From Flavobacteriaceae bacterium (GTDB taxonomy: Bacteria > Bacteroidota > Bacteroidia > Flavobacteriales > Flavobacteriaceae), in assembly GCA_028284745.1 (NCBI GenBank), contig JANQRC010000010.1, forward strand, positions 1 through 58,808: a stretch of 58,808 bases of DNA, in the 5' to 3' direction. A program made the position numbers and the translations under genes. The notes below the pieces were generated by a model. The model had not been told where the DNA came from, made no database searches, and saw only the letters and a list, made by a program, of their open reading frames with translations. Within the stretch, counting starts at the first letter, position 1. Each line of letters begins with the position of its first letter. Of this stretch, positions 27,292 to 35,745 are shown one piece after another.

Positions 27292-30084
27292 ATGAGTTAC
27301 AGAGCAACCACATACCTGGACGGCATCAACATCGACATTGCCAACAACGAAAACTATACTGAAGAGCAACAGAAACAAGCATTGGTACAGGCCATGCAAG
27401 AGGTTCTTCAAGAGCGTAGGCAAGCGCAAACACTAGAGCAATTGTTCAATGGAGAAAATTCCTCATCGTTTAGCAACCAAAACACCCAAACAGACCCATC
27501 GACTGAAACAAGCATTAGCACATCTACCACTACTACACAGCTAGTTGGTGAACCTTCCTATGCTACTTCATCAGCATCTTTGGGCGACCTCAGTTTTCAG
27601 AACAATCCTGAAGTCGCTTCCTCTCCATCGTTCGACACCTCTTCCATTGAGCAATTCAGCACAAATACCTCTGTTGGTCATACGCCAAGTACTGCACAGG
27701 TCATTGCTGCAGCCCAGAAGCAAATCGATATGGGAATTGATGTTGGCTATTGGAGTCAGGTGATTACTCAATTACAAACAGGTACGATGGTAGAAAGCCT
27801 TCCGAAAGATGAACGCCTCACCAATCTCACGGCCTCATTGAATGAAGCCTCACCTGTGCTCACCCCCACTTCGGTAGCCGACTTTCGCAAGCAGATCGTC
27901 GCAAAGGTCGAAGCGCGTTATCTAGGCCAGGAGAACCTTTCCGAAGAACAGAAAAATTATTGGCAATATGCGCATCGCCAACTCTTGGACGAAAGTGTAT
28001 CACTGGATGAACTCTTCGCCAAACATCAGGAACTCTTCTTGTTTGCAGACCTGCTGATTCCTAAACTTGGTATGCGCGGTGATTTGATGACACTTCCTAA
28101 AATGAAGGATGTGTATCATAATCATCAAAATATCTACAGCGCCAAACTCACCACTAAGGCTATCTATCCAAAACTAGACCAGCTAAAAGACCAAAGGATT
28201 GCCAAGAAATATGCAGGAAAGGTATCTGTTGTCGGGAAAAAAGGTAAAAGTTTCCGTCCAGGTACAACCCTCGATTTCGAAGCTAAGAACAGGCACAAAC
28301 ACCTGAATTGGGTTGTGTTTGACAAGGAAGGGAATATCCTTGAAGAACATGTTGATATAGGACCAACCTTTCAATATACTTTCCCCAACAAGGGAAAATA
28401 CGTTGTAGAAGCGTATAGCGTCAATATCAGCTATAAAAAAGGCCTTTACAGAAAAGCTGGAAAAGGAAAATACAAGAGCATGATCCCGGTAGACATTACC
28501 AATAACTATCCTGTTCGAGTGGAGGCCAACCGTACAATTCTGGTAAAAGATCAAGGCAATACGGTTGCTCTTCATGTTTCACAATTCAAGTTTGCGCCAA
28601 CGGAAGAAGAAATAAATCAAGTGAAGTGGTTGGTGTACAAAGATGACAAACCTTTCAACCATTCGGACGCCCCTTTACTGACAGAAGAAGGCACACAAAA
28701 GCAATACCATGGCATAGGCAAGGCCTTTACCTTCAAGACCAATGAGGAAGGCATCTATCAGATCGTAGCCTACGCCAACAGTCCAGACATTGGCGGCAAT
28801 GACACTGCAACCATCATCGTACTGCAGCCTACGGTCACAGCCTTGAATTGGAGGTTTGGTGATGGAAACGTGAAATTGTCCACAGGTGTCTCAGAGGATA
28901 ATTACGTCCACGCCTCTATCCCACATTTTGCCGATCAACCTGTCAGGGTGTGTATTTTCTTTGAGAAGCAAGAACTGCTTTCGTATGAAGCAAGAACTGA
29001 CGATCAAGGAAATGTTGAGCAACAGGTATGCCTGGAAGATTCGCTCATTGGTTCACTGTTAAAAGAAAAGGAACAAGGAACACTTTCGGCAAAAGTTACC
29101 TCAGACAAGCACAACATAAAAGCGCATCACAATATTGCCCAGACCTCTACCATTCAGATTCAAAAAGGCGGAAGCATCAAAGAAACCTATTTCATGTACA
29201 ATGGCAAGATCATTTCGCCCGTACAACATGCAATCCCTTATGGTACAAAGATCGTCGGAGTGGTAGAGACCGTGAACATGGTGGGCACAAAACTCCAGGT
29301 AGACCTCTACTGCACAAGCGAAAAGGATAATTACAGTGATTTGAATACCCGAGCTAAGCGATACGAAACAGTTGTGGGCACAGATGGAAAAGCCAAAATA
29401 GAGATCACCTTGGACAAGGAATGGGAAAAAAGACATGCCAACAATAAGTATTTCTATCTGGGTGTGGAAAAAGACAGAGGTGCCTTTTGGAGTAGTGAGT
29501 CGAATTCTAGAATGATAAGGATAGTGAAAAGAAATGACATGAAAACCCAAAAGCCACTAGCGGTCAATGAGTTTGGATTAACCCGACTCACCAAAATAGG
29601 CAATCCATACATAATCAATAATAGCACAAGAGAAGATTCATATAGCTATGTAAAAAAAGATGGTACTTTGTCAAAAAAAGGAAAACATGGTGATGACTGG
29701 ATCAAACCCGAAAAAGCCAAAGCATTTTCAAACGCAGTATATAAGCTGATCAAGCAATACCCTAATCAAACAATTCTTTTAAATGATTGTAGCGCGTATA
29801 ACCCTAAACGTAATTTGGGACACTCTTCTAAAGGTGCTCATAGTAAAGGAGAAGGATTTGATTGTCGTTTTCTAACAGTAGATGGAAAAGGTAGTAATGA
29901 TATCTCTACTTTGACCCAAAAAGACATTAAGATCAATGCTGAATTTATAAGATTGCTCAAAGCAACAGGAGAATTTTCGCTGTTTTTCACAGATAAAGGC
30001 AAAATACCTGGGTCAACTCATGCAGATGATCATAAAGACCATATTCATGGAATGCAAATTAATAATGGCAAAGACGAAATTTAG
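27292..30084 (+). CDS. Cargo toxin: Ig-like domains and C-terminal peptidoglycan metallopeptidase
   Basis: The 930-residue protein starts with a Gln-rich helical segment (about 20-50) and a Ser/Thr-rich linker (about 55-140). A helical region (about 195-300) is followed by several Ig/PKD-like domains (about 305-720, e.g. VFDKEGNILEEHVDIG, WLVYKDDKPFN). The C-terminal domain (about 770-930) has His850-x-x-Gly-x-x-x-Asp857 and the zinc end HADDHKDHIHGM (His910, His914, His917, His919), the pattern of MepA/M15-type murein peptidases, which cut peptide cross-links of peptidoglycan. The last part of the gene (from about 29560) is more AT-rich than the rest, which suggests a swapped-in toxin tip. 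A lipoprotein gene follows. Confidence 0.8.
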   Translation: MSYRATTYLDGINIDIANNENYTEEQQKQALVQAMQEVLQERRQAQTLEQLFNGENSSSFSNQNTQTDPSTETSISTSTTTTQLVGEPSYATSSASLGDLSFQNNPEVASSPSFDTSSIEQFSTNTSVGHTPSTAQVIAAAQKQIDMGIDVGYWSQVITQLQTGTMVESLPKDERLTNLTASLNEASPVLTPTSVADFRKQIVAKVEARYLGQENLSEEQKNYWQYAHRQLLDESVSLDELFAKHQELFLFADLLIPKLGMRGDLMTLPKMKDVYHNHQNIYSAKLTTKAIYPKLDQLKDQRIAKKYAGKVSVVGKKGKSFRPGTTLDFEAKNRHKHLNWVVFDKEGNILEEHVDIGPTFQYTFPNKGKYVVEAYSVNISYKKGLYRKAGKGKYKSMIPVDITNNYPVRVEANRTILVKDQGNTVALHVSQFKFAPTEEEINQVKWLVYKDDKPFNHSDAPLLTEEGTQKQYHGIGKAFTFKTNEEGIYQIVAYANSPDIGGNDTATIIVLQPTVTALNWRFGDGNVKLSTGVSEDNYVHASIPHFADQPVRVCIFFEKQELLSYEARTDDQGNVEQQVCLEDSLIGSLLKEKEQGTLSAKVTSDKHNIKAHHNIAQTSTIQIQKGGSIKETYFMYNGKIISPVQHAIPYGTKIVGVVETVNMVGTKLQVDLYCTSEKDNYSDLNTRAKRYETVVGTDGKAKIEITLDKEWEKRHANNKYFYLGVEKDRGAFWSSESNSRMIRIVKRNDMKTQKPLAVNEFGLTRLTKIGNPYIINNSTREDSYSYVKKDGTLSKKGKHGDDWIKPEKAKAFSNAVYKLIKQYPNQTILLNDCSAYNPKRNLGHSSKGAHSKGEGFDCRFLTVDGKGSNDISTLTQKDIKINAEFIRLLKATGEFSLFFTDKGKIPGSTHADDHKDHIHGMQINNGKDEI

Positions 30085-30095
30085 TTTTCACACTC

Positions 30096-30671
30096 TTGTC
30101 ATTGTTGACGGTCGGATGCAATCAAAATAAGGAAAATGAAATTTGCAGGATTCCTGTAAATATTGAAAATTATATAATAGATCACACGAATAAATTCAAG
30201 TTCATTGATGCTGATGAATTTACTACAGCCACACTTCCTTTTGTAGAAAAAAATGATTGTGTCATGTCAGCAATCGGTGATTTTGACAGAAATGGCATGG
30301 AAGATTTTGCATTGATTGTTAGATACCAAGGATACAGAATCAACAATGAAGCATACATAAACTACGACTTCCCCTTTCTCATGATATTCAATAACTATAA
30401 AGTATCTTCCCTTTCGCCACATCTTGTGCACAAGACCGATGATTATGTAGATGAGTATAATAGTACGGTAATTTATCACCAGCAAGAAGAAGGGATTTGG
30501 GCTTTCATACGAAGCGGTATAGTTTGCAACAAAGAGGTTGTAGAAATACCTATTCCAGAGAAATCGACATTTTATGTATACTGGAATCGTGAAACACAGA
30601 AATATCACTACATAAATCACTTGGATGAAAACTTATGCGAAAGAATAGCTCCCACTAAAGCACAAAATTAG
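30096..30671 (+). CDS. Putative immunity lipoprotein, signal peptide interrupted by a one-base frameshift
   Basis: The open frame begins at TTG 30096 and gives 191 residues: a lipobox-like LTVGC at residues 4-8, then an acidic domain with DFDRNGMEDFALIVRYQG. I do not recognise the family. As read, the signal peptide is too short. An ATG at 30065 in another frame encodes MAKTKFSF; removing one T from TTTT (30085-30088) joins it to TLLSLLTVGC and yields a textbook lipoprotein start overlapping the toxin stop. This could be a sequencing or assembly slip, a real mutation, or phase variation. A lipoprotein outside the inner membrane is where protection from a peptidoglycan peptidase is needed. Confidence 0.65.
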   Translation: MSLLTVGCNQNKENEICRIPVNIENYIIDHTNKFKFIDADEFTTATLPFVEKNDCVMSAIGDFDRNGMEDFALIVRYQGYRINNEAYINYDFPFLMIFNNYKVSSLSPHLVHKTDDYVDEYNSTVIYHQQEEGIWAFIRSGIVCNKEVVEIPIPEKSTFYVYWNRETQKYHYINHLDENLCERIAPTKAQN

Positions 30672-30764
30672 AGCGACAACCAACCCACTGCAACTACAGG
30701 CAGCACCAGCCAAAAAGCTTGGCCAGCAACTCCAAAAGACATACTTTTACAACGTAATACAAGA

Positions 30765-30782
30765 CAAGGTCAGCCGACCTTG
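30765..30782 (+). other. Hairpin in the gap after the second toxin cassette
   Basis: CAAGGTC-AGCC-GACCTTG is a perfect 7-bp inverted repeat without a T-run. The 238-base gap 30672-30909 holds no gene that I can support. Confidence 0.45.
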
Positions 30783-30909
30783 AAAAGGTAGCAACCGCTG
30801 CCACGATCACCAAAAATTTTTAGCACTTAGACTCAGAAAATCGAATCTCTTTTTCTCCAGATCCTATCCCTAACATGGGGGTTCTGCTTCCACTCTAAAA
30901 GACCTTTCT

Positions 30910-31590
30910 ATGATCAACAAGACACAACTAAAGTCATACTTTGAAACGGGAGACAGGCCTACCCAGCAACAATTCGGCCAACTGATCGATGGCATCCCTT
31001 TCGACTTCCCTACAATGAGTTTCTTCTGGGGAGAATTGGGCACACAAGTCACTACCGGACAAGTGCCCACAAATGCTTATGAAAGAAATCAACAAGTACA
31101 GGAGATAGAGTTGCACAAAAAGTTGCTAGCCATAGCATTTCAAAGCAGCAGCAGCGATTGGTTAAACTATAGCCCCATACTTGAGGTTTTCAGGTATAGG
31201 ACAAAGAAGACCGTATCTTACAAAGACTTCTATCCGTATCACAGAAAAGCAGGTTTTATAAAAGAAACTGAAGACAATGCATTGTACAACATGCGCCCTG
31301 CAGAGATTCCGATCACTGCCACTATTCAACATTTTGATATAAAGCCTGAAAAATATTACACTTATTACCCCAATGGCAATAGATGGAAAACTAGAGGCAG
31401 AAGGCTAGAAAGCTATAAGAAAGCCGGTCATCTCTACAACTTTGTGAAGTTTAGGATTCGCTTAACTGATGAGCGAGGAGAGTTCCACTACTCTCCTTTA
31501 AGCGAGACCATCGCTATTGAAGCCCTTACACACTATTCACCAGCAGGAATGAGTCCTGTACGATTAGACATCACCTACAATAGGGTATGA
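30910..31590 (+). CDS. Fibre-associated protein with ETGDxPTxxQF anchor motif
   Basis: The 226-residue protein begins with KSYFETGDRPTQQQFGQLID. Almost the same segment (TYFETGDKPTEQQFCDLID) starts the large fibre protein at 41529-43451. This short N-terminal module recurs in Bacteroidota tail-fibre-like proteins and probably docks them on the baseplate. The rest is strand-rich (EIPITATIQHFDIKPEKYYT, FVKFRIRLTDERGEFHYSPL) and might be an Ig-like or fibre head. Its place between the toxin cassettes and the chaperone gene is unusual for a fibre. Confidence 0.6.
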   Translation: MINKTQLKSYFETGDRPTQQQFGQLIDGIPFDFPTMSFFWGELGTQVTTGQVPTNAYERNQQVQEIELHKKLLAIAFQSSSSDWLNYSPILEVFRYRTKKTVSYKDFYPYHRKAGFIKETEDNALYNMRPAEIPITATIQHFDIKPEKYYTYYPNGNRWKTRGRRLESYKKAGHLYNFVKFRIRLTDERGEFHYSPLSETIAIEALTHYSPAGMSPVRLDITYNRV

Positions 31591-32083
31591 TGACCTTGGC
31601 GGAGTGTCACCATAGTAGCTCTTCCTACAAAAAGGTTTTCGGCCAATATTCCTTCGGGAGTGTGCTGCTGAAAAGCCTGGCGGAGCTGCACGAGACTAGC
31701 TCTTCTCTAAAAAAGGTTGGTTGATCCTTCAACCCATTAGACCTTTGAGGAGTTGGACCACGAGACGCTCTCCCTATTTCACCATCCCTGTCCAAGGCGG
31801 GCAGTGATGCTCAGTCCTTTACAGGAGAAGCATGCTGTAACAGGCATGCTTTTCCCTTGTAGGCGAGGCTTCAAATTCAGTTGCAACTACAGGCTGTTGT
31901 CTTATATTTACTAGGTAGTCTTCAAGCTTTTAGGTAGTTTTATTCCACACTAAGGACAACACACCTAAAGTCTTTTTCGCCCTTCTTCATGAGGCGCATC
32001 TTTTTCCCTCGGGACACATTTAACCATTCTTTGAAACCCACGGAGTCTTTCGGCTTCTGTTTCAATCATAAAAACTCTACACC
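31591..32083 (+). other. 493-base gene-free gap with a strong hairpin
   Basis: No frame here looks like a gene. GAGAAGCATGC (31825-31835) pairs with GCATGCTTTTC (31844-31854) over 11 bp with an 8-base loop, running into TTTTCCC, so it may be a terminator or a processing site. Upstream lie GC-richer pieces with repeated 'GGCGGAG' and 'CTCTTC' words that may be remains of a lost gene. The baseplate operon starts after this gap. Confidence 0.5.
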
Positions 32084-32302
32084 ATGGAATATTTCACTTT
32101 AAATAGCCTAGGTATGGCTATAGACCTCAACGAGAATCCAACAATGCCTGGTGCAGATAATATCATTCCGCCTGGAGGCAACAACGCCAACGGCATGATC
32201 AACATCGGCAAGTTCACCGTAAACTCATTTCAGGGATCTGCTTCCGAAGCATCACTGACAGACATGCTCAGGGCCGCAAAAAAAGACAGCGCTCATGAGT
32301 AG
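32084..32302 (+). CDS. Small tail-locus protein of unknown function
   Basis: The 72-residue protein (MEYFTLNSLGMAID start) has a Gly/Asn/Pro-rich middle and a charged helical end. I do not recognise it. It overlaps the next gene by 8 bases (ATGAGTAG). A run of seven A residues (32278-32284) lies just before its end, in the phase A-AAA-AAA; slippage by -2 (or +1) there would fuse it to the next frame, as in the frameshifted gpE/gpG chaperone pairs of many phages. This is a possibility only; the start-stop overlap already explains coupled translation. Confidence 0.6.
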   Translation: MEYFTLNSLGMAIDLNENPTMPGADNIIPPGGNNANGMINIGKFTVNSFQGSASEASLTDMLRAAKKDSAHE

Positions 32303-32747
32303 TAGGGATAGCAAGATATTGAAGATCACTAGCGAGGAAGACGAAAATGTCTGCGCGTACTTTGCAAGACCTACGCTAGAAACCATGAATAAATATCAAA
32401 AGTTGGTCGACGATGATGTATACAAGGCATTGCAGACCGTATTTGAAAGATGTGTGCAAGGCGACCAGGAGTATGATGACGAGTTTGTGCTCTCGGCCGG
32501 AAAGGCGTTGGTGCAGCAAATGATCCTGGATAAGAGCACTGCGATCAACAATGAAGTAGGCAAGGATGAAGTTAAAAAATCTGCCGCCATAGTTCGACAT
32601 CATTTCAAGGTTGACCCATACCAACTCCCCACCAACGAGTTTTACAAACTACTCACCGAAGCCCTTTGGCTACAGCAATACCAACAGAAACAATGGGAAT
32701 TTGTCATCACCAAGGCCTTGGTGAATGTATTCTCTAACCAACAATAA
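32295..32747 (+). CDS. Tail-assembly-chaperone-like protein, copy 2
   Basis: The 150-residue protein resembles the copy at 24354-24701 (NVCAYFARPT; ALQTVFERCVQGDQEYDDEFVLSAGKAL) and adds a C-terminal helical half (HHFKVDPYQLPTNEFYKLLTE). The pair of small overlapping genes here, followed by tail-core genes, is where chaperones of the gpE/gpET kind normally sit. A tape-measure gene would be expected next, but the following gene is a 191-residue DUF6046 protein. Confidence 0.6.
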   Translation: MSSRDSKILKITSEEDENVCAYFARPTLETMNKYQKLVDDDVYKALQTVFERCVQGDQEYDDEFVLSAGKALVQQMILDKSTAINNEVGKDEVKKSAAIVRHHFKVDPYQLPTNEFYKLLTEALWLQQYQQKQWEFVITKALVNVFSNQQ

Positions 32748-32760
32748 AAACAACGTTACC

Positions 32761-33336
32761 ATGAGCTTCAATATAGATTTGAGCAATAGCTTGCAAGCCT
32801 TCGACAGAAACATCGAGTTTGCCTTAGAGCAAGCGGCTAACTTCAGCATCGATCAGGCAAAAGATTTCATTATCGACAAAACAGGTGGCGAATTCAACCT
32901 TCCAGTGTTTGCGCCATTGATCTTTGAACCGCTGATCAAGACCAACCTAGTGTTGCCCACGTTGCGAGTAGATGCAGTAACCGTGTCGGCCACGCGCACC
33001 AAGAACATTGTAAAGACCAAGATCGAAGGTCGAGACAGCACCATTAAAGAGCATATCTCGAACGGAGATTTCAGCATTTCGATGAATGGATTGATTGCTG
33101 AAGACTTTGCCACGCAAGACTATCCTAAAGGAAAGCTCTTTTTGTTAAGACAATTCTTGGATGCGCCCTATTCACTGCCCATCACGCATGCGATCTTGAA
33201 TCGCCTGGGGGTCTATGAGATCGTTATCGACTCGTATTCCATTCCTTCGATAGAGGGCACAAAGAACATCCAAAAGTTCACTGCACAGGCAACCTCAGAC
33301 GAATTCTCAGAAATCATTATCAGAAACAATGTTTAG
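32761..33336 (+). CDS. DUF6046-like tail protein
   Basis: The 191-residue protein (ATG 32761; an upstream ATG at 32725 lies inside the previous gene) matches the DUF6046 pattern of Bacteroidota phage tails: LRVDAVTVSATRTKNIVKTK, NGDFSISMNGLIAED and a late YEIVIDSYSIPSIEGTKNIQ. These strands look like a tube- or hub-related beta fold; the exact role is not known to me. It overlaps the hub gene by 8 bases. Confidence 0.72.
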   Translation: MSFNIDLSNSLQAFDRNIEFALEQAANFSIDQAKDFIIDKTGGEFNLPVFAPLIFEPLIKTNLVLPTLRVDAVTVSATRTKNIVKTKIEGRDSTIKEHISNGDFSISMNGLIAEDFATQDYPKGKLFLLRQFLDAPYSLPITHAILNRLGVYEIVIDSYSIPSIEGTKNIQKFTAQATSDEFSEIIIRNNV

Positions 33337-34636
33337 CCTTAACAGTAGAATCGTCGTTTACGAGACCGACGAGCAATTGCTGCCCACCAGCACCTCGTAC
33401 GAGTTTCCATATTGCAAGCATGTAGCGATCTGCTCTAGCTACAAGAACCTGACCGACACCGCCACCTTGCAGCTGCCAAAAAAGCTCAATTTGAATTGGC
33501 TAAGTCAACAATTGGGGTTCCAAGTGCCTGTAAACCTTCCCAATATCGAAGAGCGAAGCATCCATGAGTTCTTCAAGTTGGATAACTACATCGAGATCTT
33601 TCTGGGCTATGATGGTGACTACAAACCTGCCTTTAGGGGTTATATCACTGAAGTAAAAGGTGATGCGCCTGTGACCATCGAGTGCCAGGACCTGATGTAT
33701 GCTTGCAAGAAGCAAAAGATCGTAGCCTCAAAAGAGCCGGCAGACAACGAATTACGCAATCTGATCTCGAAAAACCCATCGATCACCGTTCCCAACAACA
33801 TCGGAGATTTCATTCAGGAGCGATTACAAGCATTGGAAGTGCCCTTTGAGACCGTTGTTGAGATCGAAGATGTGGGCGAGCTCATCGTGATGCGCGAATG
33901 GACTGTCTGCCAGTTTTTAGAATACTTAAGAGAGAAACACCAAATATGGTCGTACTTTGAGCTGGGTGACCACAATAATGTACTTCGCATCACGAACAAC
34001 CCGACCAAGTTCACGAAAAACGAATTGGGTAAAGTTGTCGAGAAACTCAAGATTGATTACGACATTCCGCTATTGGGCAATTTAGGAGAATTGGTCTCGT
34101 CAACAATTACCAAGCTTGCCTCTGAGCTCACAGCTTTTTTACCGAGTATTTTCTTTGGCAATAGACCCACTTTCAAATTCTTCGAGAATATCATTTCTGA
34201 TAATCTAAAGGTGGTGAAAGAAGAAGTGAAGAACATTCGCTTCCGGGTCGAAAAATTCCTTGTCAACTCTAACACGCCCATTTATTATGAACTGGGTAAT
34301 CCCGAAGGCGAGTTGCAAAAAACCTTCATACTACACGATAACGAAGACACTTTACCAAAAGATGAATTGTTACTGAAGCAAAAGGTCACCGAAGTGCAAG
34401 AAGATCTTCGCGATTATCTGGCCCCGCGGGTTGCTTGGAAAAGGCGAACTGGGCTTTCGGGCAGCTTTACCACTTTTGGCGAGCCCTTTGTGAGGCCTAC
34501 AGACTCCGTAACGCTAACCAATGCCGAGGACAAGGAAAAGAACGGAACCTTCATTGCAGAAACTGTAAAACGAACCTTCGGCACAGAAGGTTACAGGCAA
34601 ACCATCACATTAGGCAGAATCGTAGAAACAAACTAG
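33329..34636 (+). CDS. Baseplate hub protein (gpD / gp27-like)
   Basis: The 435-residue protein looks like the late-control protein D / gp27 hub of contractile tails: an initial barrel (TATLQLPKKLNLNW), then EIFLGYDGDYKPAFRGYITE, the middle switch EFLREKHQIWSYFELGD-type region and a C-terminal TFTTFGEPFVRPTDSVTLTN-type barrel ending in FIAETVKRTFGTEGYRQTI. The hub joins the tube to the spike, whose gene follows 6 bases later. The function call comes from this pattern and gene order. Confidence 0.72.
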   Translation: MFSLNSRIVVYETDEQLLPTSTSYEFPYCKHVAICSSYKNLTDTATLQLPKKLNLNWLSQQLGFQVPVNLPNIEERSIHEFFKLDNYIEIFLGYDGDYKPAFRGYITEVKGDAPVTIECQDLMYACKKQKIVASKEPADNELRNLISKNPSITVPNNIGDFIQERLQALEVPFETVVEIEDVGELIVMREWTVCQFLEYLREKHQIWSYFELGDHNNVLRITNNPTKFTKNELGKVVEKLKIDYDIPLLGNLGELVSSTITKLASELTAFLPSIFFGNRPTFKFFENIISDNLKVVKEEVKNIRFRVEKFLVNSNTPIYYELGNPEGELQKTFILHDNEDTLPKDELLLKQKVTEVQEDLRDYLAPRVAWKRRTGLSGSFTTFGEPFVRPTDSVTLTNAEDKEKNGTFIAETVKRTFGTEGYRQTITLGRIVETN

Positions 34637-34642
34637 ACCATT

Positions 34643-35527
34643 ATGGGAGAGATCACACAACTCATCAAGAGCATAGCACAGCAAGACCAAGCTGTACAGA
34701 CGTTTCCGGCCAAGGTCATCGCGATCAATCGCGAGAGCGGAGAAAGCATCCATGAACCCAATGATGCCTATACCGTTGATGTCATGAAAGCAGATGGTGC
34801 CATACTTAAGAACGTTCGGCTAAAAGCTTCCGTTCAGGATAAGGACCAAGGGATCATTTTTATTCCAAAAGATGAGAGTTGGGTCATGGTATCAATCATT
34901 GAAACTATTGAAACCAGAGGCTTCATTTCTCAATATTCTGAAATAGAGCGCATATATTTGTTACTCAAAGATGAGGCTTCATCTGAAGGCATTGATTCAT
35001 ATTTCCAGATGGAGATCAATCCTTCTACGTTTCAGGTGAAGTTCAAAGAGGGCAGCAATAGCACAACAGAAAGTCCTTCGTTCAAAGACCTGGTCAACTT
35101 TCAATTCAACGCTGACAAAACATTAAAGATCGAATTCTTTAATGACGAAGAAGAGCCGAATCCTTTGGTCACTGCATCGCTAGATGATTCGCAAATAGCT
35201 TTCAGCTTCAATGATACCGATGGCACTAGCCTTCTTCAAGAGACCAAGCTCGACAAGGAAGAGGTTTCCATAATTTTTTCTGAAGGATACGAAGCTTCCA
35301 TCACCAAGGACTTGGTAAAGATCCATAAGGATGAATTGAATTTAGAACTGAATCAAAAGTTCAAGATCGAAGCCGGCGGAACCGACCTTAAAGCTGCTGT
35401 AACACAATTGATAGATGCTATCAAAAACCTGACAGTAACTACACCCTCAGGACCCTCTGTAGCACCACCTATAAACGTTGGAGAATTCATAGATGCACAA
35501 ATGACGTTTAACCAAATTCTAGAATAA
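34643..35527 (+). CDS. Spike-like baseplate protein (gpV/gp5 OB-fold type)
   Basis: The 294-residue protein starts with a helix and an OB-fold-like region (FPAKVIAINRES, AYTVDVMKADGAILKNVRLK, GIIFIPKDESWVMVS), as in gpV/gp45 spike proteins. A strand-rich central part (about 100-240) with repeated short beta segments (SLDDSQIAFSF, KEEVSIIFSEGYEASITKDL, VKIHKDELNLELNQKFKIEAG) could form the needle. The last part is helical, then Pro-rich. No membrane helix is seen. It sits directly after the hub gene, the normal order. Confidence 0.68.
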   Translation: MGEITQLIKSIAQQDQAVQTFPAKVIAINRESGESIHEPNDAYTVDVMKADGAILKNVRLKASVQDKDQGIIFIPKDESWVMVSIIETIETRGFISQYSEIERIYLLLKDEASSEGIDSYFQMEINPSTFQVKFKEGSNSTTESPSFKDLVNFQFNADKTLKIEFFNDEEEPNPLVTASLDDSQIAFSFNDTDGTSLLQETKLDKEEVSIIFSEGYEASITKDLVKIHKDELNLELNQKFKIEAGGTDLKAAVTQLIDAIKNLTVTTPSGPSVAPPINVGEFIDAQMTFNQILE

Positions 35528-35528
35528 T

Positions 35529-35744
35529 ATGCCTTTAAATATAGCCCTACTTAAAATTGATATTGCCAATGCTTTCAACCAAGTAAAAGACAGGCAAGAC
35601 AACCAACAACAGGCCATTGACGATCTAGCAGAAGGAATCGCTGCTGCTGTCATCAACCATATCAAACAAAATTTACAAGTAACATCTCAAGGAACAGGAT
35701 ATAACGGCACACCTGTTATATCCAACTCTACAAACATCAGCTAA
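35529..35744 (+). CDS. Small tail-locus protein, function unknown
   Basis: The 71-residue protein has a helical first half (KIDIANAFNQVKDRQDNQQQ, IDDLAEGIAAAVINHIKQNL) and a Gly/Thr/Ser-rich end. The tight packing, 1 base after the spike gene and 1 base before the gp25-like gene, shows it belongs to the baseplate set. I saw no PAAR motif that would make it a spike tip. Confidence 0.7.
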   Translation: MPLNIALLKIDIANAFNQVKDRQDNQQQAIDDLAEGIAAAVINHIKQNLQVTSQGTGYNGTPVISNSTNIS

Positions 35745-35745
35745 G

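Noticed and set aside
31591..32083. Non-coding RNA gene or riboswitch
   Set aside because: A strong hairpin exists but no recognisable riboswitch or conserved RNA pattern could be found by eye, so it is listed only as a gap with a hairpin.
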